A stretch of DNA of 7,460 bases from UMGS1781 sp964389545 (lineage in GTDB: Bacteria; Bacillota; Clostridia; TANB77; CAG-508), in NCBI GenBank assembly GCA_964389545.1, contig CAYMDN010000047.1, positions 1 through 7,460 on the forward strand, read 5' to 3'. Both the position numbers and the translations under genes were made by a program. The stretch's first letter is position 1. Every line of letters begins with the position of its first letter. The notes beneath the pieces were generated by a model. That model was not told the origin of the DNA and searched no databases. It worked only from the letters and a program-made list of their open reading frames with translations. Positions 6,698 through 7,460 of the stretch are shown here, piece by piece.

Positions 6698-6776
6698 ATA
6701 TTACAATAATAACAAAAACATTACAGAGGCAACAAACAAGAGAGAAATATTACAAATATATTACAAAAGTGTTACA
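6698..6776 (+). repeat. Cluster of five (A/G)TTACA motifs upstream of a promoter
   Basis: ATTACA occurs at 6700-6705, 6720-6725, 6749-6754 and 6760-6765, and GTTACA at 6771-6776. The first, third and fourth extend to ATATTACAA. Start-to-start distances are 20, 29, 11 and 11 bases, so the last three are spaced by about one helical turn, ending 30 bases before the -35 box. Further copies lie at 6627-6632 (+) and, as TGTAAT, at 6595-6600 and 6835-6840. The 11-bp direct-repeat layout resembles binding sites of OmpR/PhoB-family regulators (Bacillus PhoP boxes are TTHAYA repeats), each copy here matching 5 of 6. The regulator is unknown. Confidence 0.5.
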
Positions 6777-6806
6777 AAAACGTAAAAATAAAATAATAAA
6801 TTACTC

Positions 6807-6835
6807 TTGTAGTTTTATAAAAAAGAATGTATAAT
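6807..6835 (+). promoter_or_regulatory. Predicted sigma-A-type promoter for the last gene
   Basis: TTGTAG (6807-6812) and a perfect TATAAT (6830-6835) are separated by 17 bases, giving an expected transcription start near 6842. A-tracts upstream (6776-6780, 6784-6788) could act as an UP element. The spacer contains the palindrome TTTTATAAAA (6813-6822), and TAATATATTA (6837-6846) spans the likely start; both are AT-only and may be chance. In such AT-rich DNA TATAAT alone is weak evidence, but the long gap before the gene and the correct spacing support this call. Confidence 0.65.
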
Positions 6836-6874
6836 GTAATATATTAAAAATATGATCTTATGCACACATGAAAA

Positions 6875-6884
6875 AGGAGGGTGA
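6875..6884 (+). promoter_or_regulatory. Ribosome binding site that decides the start at 6892
   Basis: AGGAGGGTGA is close to the full anti-Shine-Dalgarno complement and places the start at ATG 6892. An in-frame ATG at 6868, eight codons upstream, has no such site and would put this element inside the coding region. Confidence 0.8.
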
Positions 6885-6891
6885 GTTTACA

Positions 6892-7460
6892 ATGCTATTT
6901 TTTAGTAGACCAGGCATAGTAAACGTGAAGATGATAATCACAGAAGAGAAAATTTTGTCTAACATAGACAAAGTTGAGAAGTTAATAAATCCAAATAGTA
7001 AGAAGCAAATTATTCAATTGGATGAAGATGCTTACTTTAAGGATTTAATTGATTCAATTAAAATTTATCTAGCAGAGTATCCAAATAAAAAGAATTTCCC
7101 TGCTAGTGTTTATAAAGCATGCTTTAATTTGGTAGAGTTTGCAACAAATCAATTTGAGGATAATACAAGACAAATTGAAGTATTAATAAGACAAAGAGAA
7201 AAGAATATTAATCTTGCAAACGAATTAAAAATAGCTTTACAAATAGTTGAAAGTAAACAAAAAGATTGGAAAGCAAGAATCAAAAGCTTGTCAGATGGAG
7301 TCTCTGAAGATATAGTTGAAGCGTTAACTATTATAGGTAAAACAAAGAAAAATGTAGAAGAAGACGAAAACTATGATGTAGCTCTTAAATTAGTAAATGC
7401 TAGAATACAAAACTTAGAAGCAAATCTTCATATTGAAATAGATATGGAAAGAATTGAAGA
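6892..7460 (+). CDS. Unrecognised helical protein (3' partial)
   Basis: The frame is open from ATG 6892 to the window end (189 complete codons), so the C-terminus is missing. I do not recognise the family. The N-terminus, MLFFSRPGIVNVKMIITEEK, is mildly hydrophobic but has no signal peptide or membrane span. After that the protein is almost entirely predicted helix with many charged residues. Residues about 90-135 and 160-189 have heptad-like hydrophobic spacing (for example RQIEVLIRQREKNINLANEL), suggesting coiled coils. No catalytic motif or Cys/His cluster is visible. Unlike the preceding genes it has its own promoter, a strong ribosome binding site and an upstream motif cluster, so it probably begins a new, regulated transcription unit. 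The consistent reading frame and ribosome binding site make it a real gene. Confidence 0.85.
   Translation, partial: MLFFSRPGIVNVKMIITEEKILSNIDKVEKLINPNSKKQIIQLDEDAYFKDLIDSIKIYLAEYPNKKNFPASVYKACFNLVEFATNQFEDNTRQIEVLIRQREKNINLANELKIALQIVESKQKDWKARIKSLSDGVSEDIVEALTIIGKTKKNVEEDENYDVALKLVNARIQNLEANLHIEIDMERIE

Larger units (their letters stand above)
6584..6891. other. 308-bp A-rich intergenic region
   Basis: No credible protein-coding frame or tRNA is visible. The + strand is strikingly A-rich, with A-runs of five to seven at 6587-6593, 6648-6653, 6678-6684, 6714-6718, 6776-6780 and 6784-6788 that could bend the DNA. It contains an 8-bp palindrome TGTATACA (6614-6621), a weak stem-loop (6634-6658), a TTACA motif cluster (6698-6776), a promoter (6807-6835) and the leader of the next gene. 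No clear intrinsic terminator for uppP is present. Confidence 0.8.

Noticed and set aside
6698..6776. CRISPR array or plasmid-type iterons
   Set aside because: The repeats are only 5-9 bases with irregular 11-29 base spacing and no unique spacers or replication gene; a regulator-binding cluster is a better fit.
6858..6866. TTATGCACA, a match to the DnaA-box consensus TTATNCACA
   Set aside because: A single box without a cluster, unwinding region or origin-linked genes nearby is expected by chance; it lies in the leader of the last gene.
6868..6891. Upstream in-frame ATG at 6868 as the start of the last gene
   Set aside because: It has no ribosome binding site, while a near-perfect one precedes the ATG at 6892.

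Overview
The window is very AT-rich, with strong GGAGG-type ribosome binding sites, tightly packed co-directional genes and the standard code (TGA is a stop, TGG is Trp). It carries an ireB-ruvX pair, a yqeG-type phosphatase, a clostridial-looking family I pyrophosphatase and a bacA-type uppP. Together these point to a low-GC Firmicute, most likely a member of the Clostridia of the uncultured gut type. The class is well supported; anything finer is a guess. All genes lie on the + strand.

Left part (1-2816): the first gene enters from outside the window. It encodes an unusual protein with acidic DIFG/DPFA-like repeats, three AT-hook motifs (KRGRGRPR) in a 54-bp tandem repeat, a long Q/P/M/N-rich linker and a ParA/MinD-like domain whose P-loop lacks both lysines. 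Fifteen bases later comes a membrane-anchored protein with a GAF-like region and a GGDEF-like domain that has lost its catalytic and metal-binding residues. This pair of degenerate signalling/positioning proteins is the best candidate here for an undescribed system.

Middle part (2834-5772): a compact housekeeping run. It holds ireB (regulatory partner of PASTA-type Ser/Thr kinases), ruvX (YqgF-family nuclease), a perfect 10-bp inverted repeat, yqeG (HAD phosphatase), ppa (inorganic pyrophosphatase, ATGA overlap with yqeG) and a membrane-anchored TPR protein of unknown role.

Right part (5797-7460): uppP (undecaprenyl-diphosphatase) is broken by a single extra base near 6436-6441. The missing C-terminal 47 residues are intact in the +1 frame up to 6583. 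Next is a 308-bp A-rich intergenic region with five TTACA motifs (two 11-bp steps at the end), then a good sigma-A-type promoter (TTGTAG-17-TATAAT). That promoter drives a new, unrecognised, helical protein that runs off the right edge.

The genes up to uppP are probably one long transcription unit or several overlapping ones. No convincing intrinsic terminator is visible between them. The common themes are envelope and phosphate chemistry (YqeG, Ppa, UppP), DNA (RuvX, the AT-hook protein) and signalling (IreB, GAF/GGDEF-like).
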